Shown here piece by piece: positions 1 through 10,800 of a stretch of 64,000 bases of DNA (its first letter is position 1; each line of letters opens with the position of its first letter). A program made the position numbers and the translations under genes. The notes beneath the pieces are model-generated. The model had not been told where the DNA came from. It saw only the letters and a program-made list of their open reading frames with translations, and made no database searches. The stretch lies in the NCBI GenBank assembly GCA_030770535.1, contig JASVEC010000040.1, positions 1-64,000 on the forward strand. Reading direction: 5' to 3'. Source of the stretch: Batkoa obscura (taxonomy: Eukaryota; Entomophthoromycota; Entomophthoromycetes; Entomophthorales; Batkoaceae).

Positions 1-306
1 TTACTGCTTCAAGATACTTTTTTATAAATTCCGAAATAAGATAATATATATAAAGTAATATCATAGATTTCTTTAATTATATTATAAATCATTTTGAATA
101 ACTAAAGTAGTAAAAGAATAATCGATATGGAATTTGACAAAGAATAAAGTAAGTTCTTTTAGTGATTAGGGTCCTTGGCTTCTAGACTATAAATACTATT
201 TGTAATCAACACCCATATAAATTATTTTAATATCTTTTAATATTATCCTTTATCCCATTGTTTATATATCTTAATTTATAAGAAAAAAGTATTAGAATTT
301 AATAAA
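1..306. other. Upstream region of the tyrosinase gene
   Basis: AT-rich DNA with no open frame of note. A TATA-like string (ctataaatac) lies near 187-196, about 115 bases before the tyrosinase start, and could be its core promoter. Nothing else is recognisable. Confidence 0.3.
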
Positions 307-1498
307 ATGATTTTCAATGTCAAATCCGTCTCTCTAACAATCTTAGGACTTGTGACTTTCATCACCAGTCAAGATCTACCATTCTGCAAAACAGAAGATA
401 TTAGGGTTCGTAAAAATATTAAAGATCTAAGTGATGATCAATTAGAACGTTATTTTGGTGCAGTAAAGAAATTAAATAGTGCTCCAAGACCCAATGTATG
501 GGATAATTTTACTAGAATGCACGTTGATTACTTCCCACAGGTACATAACACTCAATTCTTTTTAGTATGGCATCGTTATTTTTTGTATTTTATGGAAAAA
601 GAATTACAAAAAATTGATCCTTCAGTTACTATTCCATACTGGGATTGGACTGTTGATAGCGAGGAGCCTAATAATGATTCCATTTATAGTGATAAATATT
701 TTGGAAAAGTAAATGGTAACGATAGATGTATTAATAGTGGGCCATTTAAAGATTTTAAAGTCTTAGATTTGTATAGTCCAAATGGAGATGAAATTTGTTT
801 AAGACGCAATAAAATATTTACCCAACAAGTAACTGGCGGACCTGAAATGGAAAATCTCTATTTAAATAGTTGCCCCTATTGGTCAATTTTCTATAGATCT
901 TGAAGGTGTACCACATAGTCGTATTCACAATGGTATTGGTGGGGATTTTGCTACCGGTGTTTCACCTAGTAACCCTATCTTTTATTCTCACCATGCTTTT
1001 GTTGATAAATTATGGTTTGATTACCAAATGCGTTATCCTGAAACTATGGATGAATATGCTTTAAATCGTCGTACTCCAGTTGCTCCTTGGGGTTTTCCAG
1101 TTCTTCAAGGAATCGATACTTCAGATCGTCTATGCTATGTTTATAAACAAGAACATTTCTCATGGACCACACAAGATATATCTTCTCGTTCTGCTTTCAT
1201 ACCTGATTTTACACCAGAGCCATATACAGTACCATCCAGCGTTACCACAATTGAAGAATTAGTTAAACATGATGTTGCTTTTGTTACTAGAAATTTTGAG
1301 TTAGTTGATATTAACATTCCTAAAGCTTTAGTAAATAATCCATCTTTACTTTCTTCTGCTCCTGGGGAACCACCAGTCAAATTAATAGATGTAGAATTCA
1401 TTGCAAAAATGAAATTGAACTATTCAAATATTCGCGAAAATGAGTTACGTGAATTAGAATTTAAAAATTTTATGAAAGAAATTGGGAGTGTTCAATAA
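307..1498 (+). CDS. Secreted tyrosinase with one frame break
   Basis: Tyrosinases oxidise mono- and diphenols to quinones with a two-copper centre, the first step of melanin formation. Residues 1-21 look like a signal peptide, so the product is probably secreted. The CuA site is clear: H72 (RMHVDY), H80 (QVHNT) and H89 (LVWHRYF). The CuB site lies after the break: PHSRIH, then FYSHHAFVDKLW. All six copper ligands are therefore encoded. The first frame runs from 307 to 903 and the second frame carries CuB and the C-terminus to 1498. The switch falls near 865-872, where one extra T in AGTTGCCCC would explain it. An intron 797-869 (GTTTAA..AATAG) also restores the frame, but it would remove the family-typical CLRR segment, so I prefer a real frameshift or an assembly error. 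Expected length about 396 residues, usual for short fungal tyrosinases. Confidence 0.8.
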
Positions 1499-2943
1499 TA
1501 TCTTATTAAATAAATGATCTTTATACCTACATGGATTTTAGTCTTTACATTTGATTAATTTCAATATATATTTTATACTTTTTATTTATCATTTTGTTTA
1601 TTACTGTTACTTTTAGTACAAATACTTCTAAAATTTAATATATTCAATGCCTGTATCACCTTCAAAAACATAGTTTGGTTTCTTTTTAATTTCATTTAAA
1701 GCTATTTTAGGTGACTCCAAATGTTACAAATATATTAATAAGGTTTATAAATGATAGAACTATTTCAAACTAAAGGTATGTACTTCAATGTTTTAAATGA
1801 TTATGTTCCATTAGGATATTACCTTTTAAAATTAAAAAGAATTAAATTTTTTAATATTGTATTAAGAAAATAGTATCAAAACTAAAATTCTAAAAAATAT
1901 TTAGTGAATAAAAAATTTGAAATAAAATAAAAAATGAAATGAAATAAAAATTCAATTAGTATCATATTTTTGGATGATAAGAACAATAACACATAAATAT
2001 GTAGGGATGTCTTTTTTGGCTTCATTACTTTTTCCATTTTTAAGCACTACTTAAGCGGAAAATTCATTAGTAAAATTCTTAAACACAAAAATACATCCCC
2101 ATATAATACTTTTTAAATTACAGCTGCTGGAGTTTTATTGTGGATCTTGTTAATTAATAATAAAATTTTGCTAAAACTATACTAAAACAAAGACTATGCT
2201 TCAAACATAGTTGAATTTAAAAATTGTCATAAATCAAGTTGTAATAGCGTTATAGCTAACTATAGAGATTTAGCTTAAGAAAAATCCTCAATAAATTAAT
2301 AAATGAGTAAGTTTAAAAGCTTGATTTGAATTAAAATAAAATTTTCCAATTTTGCTTTTTATCCATTTTATTTAGTACAAAATTTCTAAGAAACTATTAG
2401 ACAAAACTGGATAGAAAACACTTTTGTACAGCTAATCCCAAAATTAAGTAAAAGAGCAGTTATTTTGTAGTACTTAGTTTGATTTGCAATTTTTATTAAA
2501 AACTAGAGCTAGACAAATTTGAACCAAGCTTTTAAACTCATATTTAAATTGCTACTTCATATTTAAAAATTGAAGCCAAAATAAATTACCCAGATATCAA
2601 AAAACGTTTTAACATTAAGGATTATTCACCCTTAATCGAATATAAAGTATTACCAATAAAGCATTCAAAATAAAGTATATTAATAATTCCATATGCTTCT
2701 AGTAGTTGGACATTAAAATTTTTAAACGTGTTATTTACTTAAAATAGCTAAGGCAACAGCCAATGACATCCAAATAGCCGAATAAACCTAACAAAAAAAA
2801 TAAAAAATAAAAAATAAAAAATTCAACAGTTAAAAAAGAAGTTAAAAAAACATCAACTATATCATTATACTAATAATATTAAACACTAAACAATAGACCT
2901 AACTTTCTTTACCTATTAATTATATTATACATATAAAAATAAA
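1499..2943. other. Intergenic region between tyrosinase and LPMO-like gene
   Basis: No gene is visible. The stretch holds one degenerate copy of the window-wide inverted-repeat element (1998-2104) and A-rich runs near 2790-2860, just before the next gene. Confidence 0.5.
1998..2104 (-). mobile_element. TGGGGATGT inverted-repeat element, copy 1
   Basis: Short element of about 105 bp. It runs in the orientation where the GGCTTCATTACTTTTTCCA arm comes first, then an AAGCACT core, then the TTAGTAAAATTCTTAAAC arm. The right end ACATCCCCATA is intact and the left end (GTAGGGATGT) is slightly changed. Confidence 0.75.
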
Positions 2944-3702
2944 ATGATTTTTTATTTATTAGTATCACTGTTATTTTATATTACACTAGCACAAGCTCAT
3001 AGTAACCTAAGGTACCCAATACCACGAGGCAACACCAAGTATAGCAGTTATTGTTCTAGAGGTTTGGGCTGTGAGGGCCCTTGTGACTCTTCAAGATCCG
3101 AGTCTGCTTTTCTAAAGCCCTTCTATCCCAAAAAAGTAATAAAACGTGGCGAAAAGATACGCGTTGAATGGCTTCGTCAAAATCACCCAGGTGGCTTTAT
3201 AAGATTAGCATTTGTCCCTTTTGATCAATCAGATGACGCTAATGCATTTGATAATAACGTGATCAAGTTTGTATGTTATGAGACAAATTGTGGAGAAACT
3301 GAAAGAGATGGACGTTTAGGCCACCTCAATGGGAGAGGAGATGGATTATGTTCAACTTATGTGACAGTTCCAGATAATTTACCAGATGGACCTATCACTA
3401 TGCAATGGATTTGGTTTGGTGGCGGAATATTCTTTGCTGTTCAAGACACTGGATTTGCAAATTATTATAATTGCGCAGATATGGAATTGATTGGCGGTAA
3501 TGAGTTTAATGCGACTCATAAGTATACGGCTTCATTTCAAGGTGGAGATGTTGCAAACATAGACACTAATCAGTGTAGATATTGGGGCAGGAATAGTGTC
3601 CACCAATGTCCAGAAGGCTCAGAGAATGGGGATTCCTGTGGTAGATTGGTGATAAAAAATGGTATACCGGATTATCCTAATTTGTTATTTGAGGAAAAAT
3701 AA
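2944..3702 (+). CDS. Secreted LPMO-like copper protein (histidine-brace type)
   Basis: The gene is a single exon of 252 residues. Residues 1-18 form a signal peptide ending AQA, so cleavage would leave His19 as the new N-terminus (HSNLRYPIPRG). An N-terminal His is the hallmark of lytic polysaccharide monooxygenases, which bind copper through a histidine brace and cut chitin, cellulose or related polymers. A second candidate ligand is in NHPGGFIRLAF. A candidate axial aromatic lies in FANYYNCAD near the end of the fold. Eight or more Cys suggest several disulfides. I cannot place it in a known AA family by eye. It could instead be a copper-binding relative without oxygenase activity. The upstream A-rich tract and the ATG context fit a fungal start. 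Confidence 0.6.
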   Translation: MIFYLLVSLLFYITLAQAHSNLRYPIPRGNTKYSSYCSRGLGCEGPCDSSRSESAFLKPFYPKKVIKRGEKIRVEWLRQNHPGGFIRLAFVPFDQSDDANAFDNNVIKFVCYETNCGETERDGRLGHLNGRGDGLCSTYVTVPDNLPDGPITMQWIWFGGGIFFAVQDTGFANYYNCADMELIGGNEFNATHKYTASFQGGDVANIDTNQCRYWGRNSVHQCPEGSENGDSCGRLVIKNGIPDYPNLLFEEK

Positions 3703-3811
3703 AATAATACTATATACTTATTAATATTATTATTGTTTATTATTATGTACTTAAATTTAAAGGTTTTTTTAACTAAATTATTTTGTTCTTGAAAAAACAA
3801 AAATAGGATAG

Positions 3812-5985
3812 AATGAGCTACCAAACAATATTATTTCAGTATCAAGTGATATTGAAGAAACAAAAGCAAGAGCAGAAAAAACAGAAGTAAAATTGAAGAA
3901 AGAATTTATTGATGAAAAGACAAATAAAGATAAGGAAATTGACGTAATTTTGATACAGTCCGCTAAAGTAGAAAAAGAAGTAGTTGTAGGTAATTTAAAT
4001 TAATTTAAGCCTTAAATGGATCTGAGGAAAAAAGAAAAAACAAAGAGTTATCCAAATTTTCTGAAACTACTGTATATACGTTTAATTGCCCGGTATACCT
4101 GTGTTTGTACCATTATTGTCGAGCTTGTATGCAAAGGGTAGGTATTAGGAATGTATTGATTTGTAGAAGGTGTAAATACAGTTATCATATTGCATGTATG
4201 AAAAAAAAATTGGTCAATATTTTTGATAGAAGATGGTAATGAAACTATCAATATTGTTTTTCAGCTATAATAAAATTAATGATTAGATTATGTGAATATG
4301 GGGATGTTTTTTTACGTTTAAGGATTTTACTAAGAATTTTTCCGCTCGAATAGTGTTAAAAGGTGGAAAAAGTAATGAAGCCAAAAAAAAACACTCCCAT
4401 ATTGTGAATTTAAATACAAAATCCCAAGTAACCAAACCTGCTTCTTTTACACCGGGAAATTCGAAAAACATCTTTCAGGTTCTGGTTGGAAGAAAACATT
4501 GAATTTATCTTATAACAAGCTGTACAAGCAATCAAATCATTTATATACTAAAATTGTATTTATTTATTATTCGTTTTTCTATACATGGAATCAGCCAAAC
4601 TAATACACATCCTGGTTATTGGATTGTATTAGGTAGTGGTTGCGGATTCGATAGCGATAGCTGTCAAGAATTTATTTATATAGGACAAGGGGGTTTTGAT
4701 ACCAAAGGTCACAAAATTGAACATCAAAAGCTTACGGGAGGAAATATGGGACTAGCATCAACGTACAACTTCATATTAAATGTTCAAGGTTCTGTTGTAA
4801 TAAATTGGACTAAAAGCTCACCAGTTCGAGTGTTTTGAGGTGGAAGGCTTTATGTTAAATTCCTAAAATATACTCCAAAAGTGGGTATAGATACGATGAG
4901 ATATATAAACTAGTACAATATTACAAGCTTTAAAATCCATCAAACGGATATAACATTTGGCAATTTGAATTCAAAAGACATGATATTGAATCTGCTCCAT
5001 GGATAGAAGAAGGGAAACAATTTATGAAAGAAAATGACATTACATTTGACCAAACAGATCCTATTATACCCAGAAAACCTACAGCTCCAAGAAAAAGAAA
5101 ACCTATTATTATGCTAAAGTTTATTCTCACAAGAATTTAAATCTTGCATTCATACCAGTTGTATTTAATAATGGCAACAGTAGTACTATAGATAATAACG
5201 GAGTTGACATTGATCCTAATAATATTGTGGGAACTATCAATGACTATAATGGTTTTAATGGGACTATGAGAGGTAGTAATAACAACAATAATACTATAGG
5301 AGCTAACAGTAGCTATAATAATAGTGATGTAATTAACAATGGTTACAATGTTGATAATAATAAGCATGGTGTTAATATTGTTAATAATAATACATATGAT
5401 TTTAGTTTTGATAGTATACTCAGATATAATACTTATATCATAATGCTTATAACCGCAATAGCAAACGTAACAATATATTTAATTCAAATGGTAATCTTTT
5501 ATATAATAATGGTTTAAGTTTCTCAACAATTGATTCCAACTTGAATCCCTAGGTTAATAATAACACATACAACAATGGTATTATAAATAACGATGATATA
5601 TATAACAATGGTATTATAAATAATAGTATTATATATAATAGTGACACAGTTAGCACTACTAAAAGTGCTAAATACGTGATGCCACTATTACTTGAAGATT
5701 TGATCGAATTGGATTAGAATAATCAACTAAAATGGAATCAAACAATGATTAAAGAATACGATAATTTTAAAGAATTCATAAGCACTGTTCAAAACACTCT
5801 TGCATGTCCATTTTGCTCCTCCTTTTTGAACTATAAGAAAGTAATAAGTACCAGGTGTCATCATTACTCATGTCATTCTTGTTAACTAGAAACCTAAAGG
5901 TCCAACTTACTACATGTCCTGAATCTTTATTACCTTTGTATCCCGAGTTATAGAATCACGATTTGGGCTTTACTACAAATTGTAA
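3812..5985 (+). pseudogene. Decayed UHRF/VIM-like gene (PHD, SRA, RING)
   Basis: Four pieces in the same order and strand match the layout of UHRF1 and plant VIM/ORTH proteins, which read hemimethylated CpG and ubiquitinate chromatin proteins. First is a charged helical stretch (3812-3986). Then a PHD finger (4117-4200) has the spacing C-x2-C-x11-C-x2-C-x4-H-x2-C. Next, an SRA/YDG domain (about 4575-5090) shows IHGISQ, FIYIGQGG, QKLTGGNMGLA, KSSPVRVF, RYDEIYKLVQYY and IESAPWIEEGKQF. An Asn-rich linker (about 5135-5690) follows, then a RING start (about 5740-5890) with CPFCSSF and TRCHHYSCHSC. Stops and at least one frame change inside the SRA part show that it is broken. One inverted-repeat element sits between PHD and SRA (4297-4402) and another at the 3' edge. 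No valid start codon or intact intron set was found. Identification of the SRA part is the firmest, the N-terminal helix the weakest. Confidence 0.7.
4297..4402 (+). mobile_element. TGGGGATGT inverted-repeat element, copy 2
   Basis: Full-length copy. TATGGGGATG opens it, followed by the TTTAAGGATTTTACTAA arm, a TAGTGTT core, the GGAAAAAGTAATGAAGCC arm and a changed right end (CACTCCCATAT). It lies inside the UHRF-like relic, between the PHD and SRA pieces. Confidence 0.85.
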
Positions 5986-5991
5986 TTATGA

Positions 5992-6096
5992 TATGAGGAT
6001 GTGTTTTTGTTTTTAAGAATTTTACTAACAAATTTTCCGTTTAAATAGTGCTTAAAAAATGGAAAAGTAATGAAGTTAAAAAAAACACTCCCATTA
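5992..6096 (+). mobile_element. TGGGGATGT inverted-repeat element, copy 3
   Basis: Copy with drifted ends (TATGAGGATG ... CACTCCCATTA) but well-kept arms and a TAGTGCTTAA core. It lies just after the RING piece of the UHRF-like relic. Confidence 0.8.
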
Positions 6097-6314
6097 TAGA
6101 GAAAGAAAGTTAATGAAATCAAGCTGTTATTTTTCCAAGATTTTAAAGTTATTGTCGTCATATATGTAAAAAATAGTATATAATTATTAGCGTCTTTATA
6201 AAGCTTCAAATAAGACTGCTTCATCGGCATCTATTTCATATTTGAATTCTAATGAACTGAAAAAATTCCTAAAAAATAAATTAATGCCTAAAATAATAAT
6301 AATTTACACAAGTT

Positions 6315-7696
6315 TTACTTTGGAAAATAGTTTGAACTTTGGCCAAATGAATAAAATAATGTGACATTTTCATTCAGTTTTATTTCATTTTTAATTGTTT
6401 GATCAAAATAGACAGCCTCTTTATTAGGCGCCTTATCAATAATCATCTGCATCAGCTTAATATAACTTTTACTATTCAAATTAAAGTGTGTGAATTGAAT
6501 AAACTGTAAATTTAGTAAATCTAAATGGATATCCAAGCTCTCAATTTCTTTAGCATTAAATAAATGACTACAATTAGACAGATGTAGCCACCTTAAGCTT
6601 GGCAAACATAAAGCCAGCCACTCCAAACAATATTTTTTGATTTTGACTCCTTTCAATTCAATGTGTTTCAATCGAAATAATATGGGTACCTCTTTAAATA
6701 TTTTGTCATCAAATATGCAGTCACTTAATGACAGTGCGGACAATAACTTTAATTCAGTAACCAATTTTACTAAAAAATCATTATCTAAGTTGGCTTGATA
6801 AAGCGCTAGCAGTTTTAAATGTTTTAATAAGAATAAGCTGTTATCAATTTGTCTATTGAAATAGGGTCGCATATTTAGTTTTACCAATGGGCTTTTCCAA
6901 TCTTTTAAAATATCTTGATTAATTGCTACACGACTCTCATAGCTTGTTTCAGGACTAAAATTTAAAGCCTCAAGGTTAGGAAAACTATTACTATCAATCA
7001 ATTGAAACTCCTCATCTTCTATTTCATTAAATATTAATATTTCCGATAAGGATAAATGTAACAAATTATCCATTTTAATCTTATTCAATGTTTGTACATG
7101 TCCTAAATAAAATTTCCCATACAACTCCAGCCATTTTAAACTCTGCAGTTTGTGTATGGTATGTATTAACTCATGGTTAATGTTACTTACATTTAAATAT
7201 AAGTATGTTAGGTTTGTTAAACATGTTAATGGCTTTAACAGCTCATTTAATATGGTTGTAAACCCTATAAAGGCGCAATCTAACTTCAGTATCTCTAGTT
7301 TAGTAAACAAAGTAAAATCAAAGTATTCAGGCTCAATCCAAAGTCATCATCTTTCCAACAGAAGCTTTTAATATTTAGTAAATAAGTAACAATACTTTGA
7401 AATGACTCGATATTAATAGGCCCTGAAAGCTGTAAGTGTTCAATTGATGGACAATGCCTTATGATTTCTCCAAGTGAACGTGTTGAAAAGTAGGTGTTAA
7501 ATTTTAAAATTTTGATATACTTTCCACAAGTATTCAAGTATGGTGGTATTGAACTAGAATCAAAATCTACTGTCTTCCAAAACTTTCTTTTTGTTTCAAG
7601 GCGTATATATTGATTCAGCTGATGGTATATAACCCTTTCTTTAGTTGGTAAATACGAGTATATTTTCCAATGTATAAAGTAAGGTAGTATATCCAT
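6315..7696 (-). CDS. F-box/LRR (RNI-like) protein with one frame break
   Basis: The start is taken at 7696 (MDILPYF), where an F-box-like segment of about 40 residues begins (LP..I..KIYSYLPTKERVIYHQLNQ). An upstream in-frame ATG at 7783 would add a hydrophobic tail and is less likely. After this come irregular leucine-rich repeats to the end (LTNLTYLYLNVSNI, LKWLELYGKFYL, LKLLALYQANL, LRWLHLSNCSHLF). Such proteins are usually substrate receptors of SCF ubiquitin ligases, and RNI-like families are often expanded in early-diverging fungi. The frame changes once, near 7325-7335, between KDDDFGL and PEYFDFT; one missing base would explain it. About 460 residues in all. It could be a young pseudogene or an assembly error. 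Substrate unknown. Confidence 0.6.
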
Positions 7697-7871
7697 AATT
7701 AAATAATAAAAATAAATGAAAAATATAAAAAATGTCAAATTAGAAAAATCAAAATTTTTGATTTTTTTTATCTCTATTTTCATTCGTCAAGCTCTTGACC
7801 CAATAAAATTTAAGCATTACTTGAATAAAAATTAAAAGCTCTGAAATCATTTAACTTATCTTTATAATCTA

Positions 7872-10800
7872 ATGACAGCTACAAAAAGAGGTAGAGGACG
7901 TGGTAGAGGTCGTGGAAGAGGAAAAGCAAGCTCATCTCAGGAATCTGAAAACAATTCGACACAGAACAATGTCAGTGAGCTAAAGGCTGAAACCGAGTCG
8001 AGTAACTTAACCGCAGCTGCTTCACCAAAATTGGAAACAGTGATGGAGGATGTAGGTCCAAACGGGGATCAAAAGGAGAAGGATAAAGAAGCAAAGGCTA
8101 TTATTAAGGAAAAAGAAGAAAGTGAAGACGAAGAAAATGAGGTTGAAATCAATAAAAACAATAAACGAATCTCTGTAAAAAAAGAAAAAAAAGTATATAC
8201 AACTGCACTTCCAAAACATATAGATTCTGCTGAGATTGAATTTTCAACATCCAACTTAGAGGAAGGAATAGATTCTAGCATAGTAGAGATAGCAGAAAGT
8301 GAATGGTTACATAAAGAAAGTGAGGTTAAAGGAAAAAGAAAGAAAGAAAAAAAATTTGATAACAAAAAAGTAGACAAATTATTTTCTAAAGTGATAGAAA
8401 GTGGAAGTATCGATGCTAAAAAGGTAGCTTCTTTGGAGTTTGAAGCTTGTCTTGAGAAAGTAAGTTTTTTAAATGTTGAGTCAAATTTTTATTAAAATTT
8501 TCAAAGTTTTTATGGCCCAATTATGTACCAGCTACAAGCTCAAACGCTCATATTTTATTGATGATTCTAATTATTAACCAAAAATTAACAGATCAAGCCG
8601 CTTTATCGCCTTGGGGTAAGTAATTTACAATTGATTTAAATGAGACTAAAACATAAATAGAATTACTTGAAGCAGATCCGAAAAAGTATTCTGAATTGTT
8701 CTATAAAGCCATGGCTTTGAATCTTTACGACGCTAATACAAAGGATAAAAAGTATATGAAAAATTTACCTAAATTAGTTTATTTTCAAGTTAAAATTGCC
8801 TTGTTGAGGTTTTTTACGTTTTCTTTTCAAAGTTTAGATAACTCTTTGGTGCGTGAACAATGTTTAAAGTAATTTATTTTTTAATTTAACTTGTCATCTT
8901 AATTCAAGTATAGATTAACAACAATCTCCATCTGGCACAATCTTTGTAGTGAAGCAAGGAGAGAAGAAGAGATTGCCAAATCAGCTCAGCTCAAAAGGCT
9001 TTGGAAGCATAGCGAGAAAAAGTTTAATTCGAAGGGTAATTTTGCAAATTTTGCAAATTTTTATGCTAAACTGTTTTTTAGATGAAGAAGAGAAGAAAAA
9101 CTTAATCAAAGATCGTACTTTTCTTTCAGATTTGGTAAAGTTGTTTATTAAAAGCTTATATTCGATTGATCCAAGCGAAGGTTATGCTGTAGATGAAGAA
9201 GAAGAAGCATTAATACTTTATTGTGAAAGGATGATGGAGTTTTTAATTGATTTGATTTCGCAATTACCAACTAGAAGATTTTTTAATACTTTATTAAAAG
9301 ACCATTATTTATTAAATTATTGCAAAGAATCTCCACTTACAAAGTCAGCTATCAAAGGGTAAGTATAATGTTGTAATTTACTATTATAATATATGTTAAT
9401 TTTATTTTTAGTCAAAAATTCAATCAATTATTAGCTGATTTTGAATTTTACACGCATTTTGAAATCAATGATTTTACTGGTCAAAGCTTAAACAAAGATC
9501 TAGTAACAGAAACACTTTACAAAGATGTTCATCAATTTGTTTTAATTTGCTTCAAGCATTTCGAAGAAGAGTTGAAAAGTTTGATATTGAGTCATGTATC
9601 TGCGCTTACTAATAGAGATGTTTTACTAAAACATTTAAGATTATTATCAATAGAAGATTTAATTAAACTATGTGGCTATCTTAATATGCGCACGGAACCT
9701 ATTACATTAATAGAAAGTGAAAAGGAAGATTATTATAGTAAGCAATTTTTATTAAATTGTTTAGCATTACGTTATGAGAAAAGAAAATCGCAGTTGGATT
9801 TAATAAACTCGTACCCTTTATTCCCTAACGAGAGTGCAATATTTGATCAAAGTATTATAGATAATCAATTTTATAATGGTGAGTTTCCTTTAGCTTTACC
9901 TAAACTCAACCTTCAATTTCTTACCTTACATGATTATTTAATACGTAACTTCCAATTATTCCGATTGGATGCTTATTACGAGATTAGACAAGATATTGAA
10001 GATGCCATAAAAAGATTATCCCCCAGATACATACCTTCTGAAAATGCTACTGCTTTTTCAGGTTGGGCTAGAATGGCTTGTGAAATTAATAGACTTTCTA
10101 TTACAGATATTAAAAAGCCAAAATTAGGTCAAATCACCCCCTCTAGGGTTATAGCTGACATACAACTAGATTTGGGCAGATATACAGAATCAATCCGAAA
10201 TGAATGGAAATCATTAAAGCAGCATGATATTTTATTTTTATTAACAATTCAAGCTACAACTGATAGCAGTAAGCCATACATTGAGGGAAGTTCATTTCAG
10301 GATCATTTTGGTATTACAACCGTACGTGGGTGTGAAGTAATAGATATTTTAGATGATGAAGGTAAGCCCGTGAATGAAGTAGGTAAACCAAGATTAGAAG
10401 ATCCAAATGCTGTAATGCAAGCACCTTTAAGAACAATTCGAGTAGATTTAGATCCTAATCAATACCAAAATGATCTTTCATTATCAAATGGTCATACAAT
10501 TTACCAAAGTTTTAATATCGTATTAAGACGTAAACCTAAAGATAACAATTTCAAAGCTGTTTCACAAACTATACGCGATCTTATGCAAAGTGAATTGATT
10601 GTACCTGATTGGCTGAAGAGTATTGTCTTAGGTTATGGGGATCCAAGTGGAGCCCATTATAGTAACTTTGAATTAAATAATGATGAGTTTTACTTTAATG
10701 ATACCTTTATTGATTTTGATCATATAAAAGAGAGTTTCCCTAATACAAGCATTGTAGCTTTAAATGAAAATATGATACCACCCTTTGTATTAAAGTTTCC

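Noticed and set aside
797-869. An intron repairing the tyrosinase frame
   Set aside because: GTTTAA is a poor donor here and removal would delete the conserved CLRR segment; kept only as an alternative.
5137-5517. Open frames in the AAT-rich stretch
   Set aside because: The sequence is the Asn-rich linker of the UHRF-like relic; the frames arise from the simple repeat.
7872-8377. Minus-strand open frames under the Aquarius start
   Set aside because: They are mirror frames of the acidic and basic codons of a clear gene.
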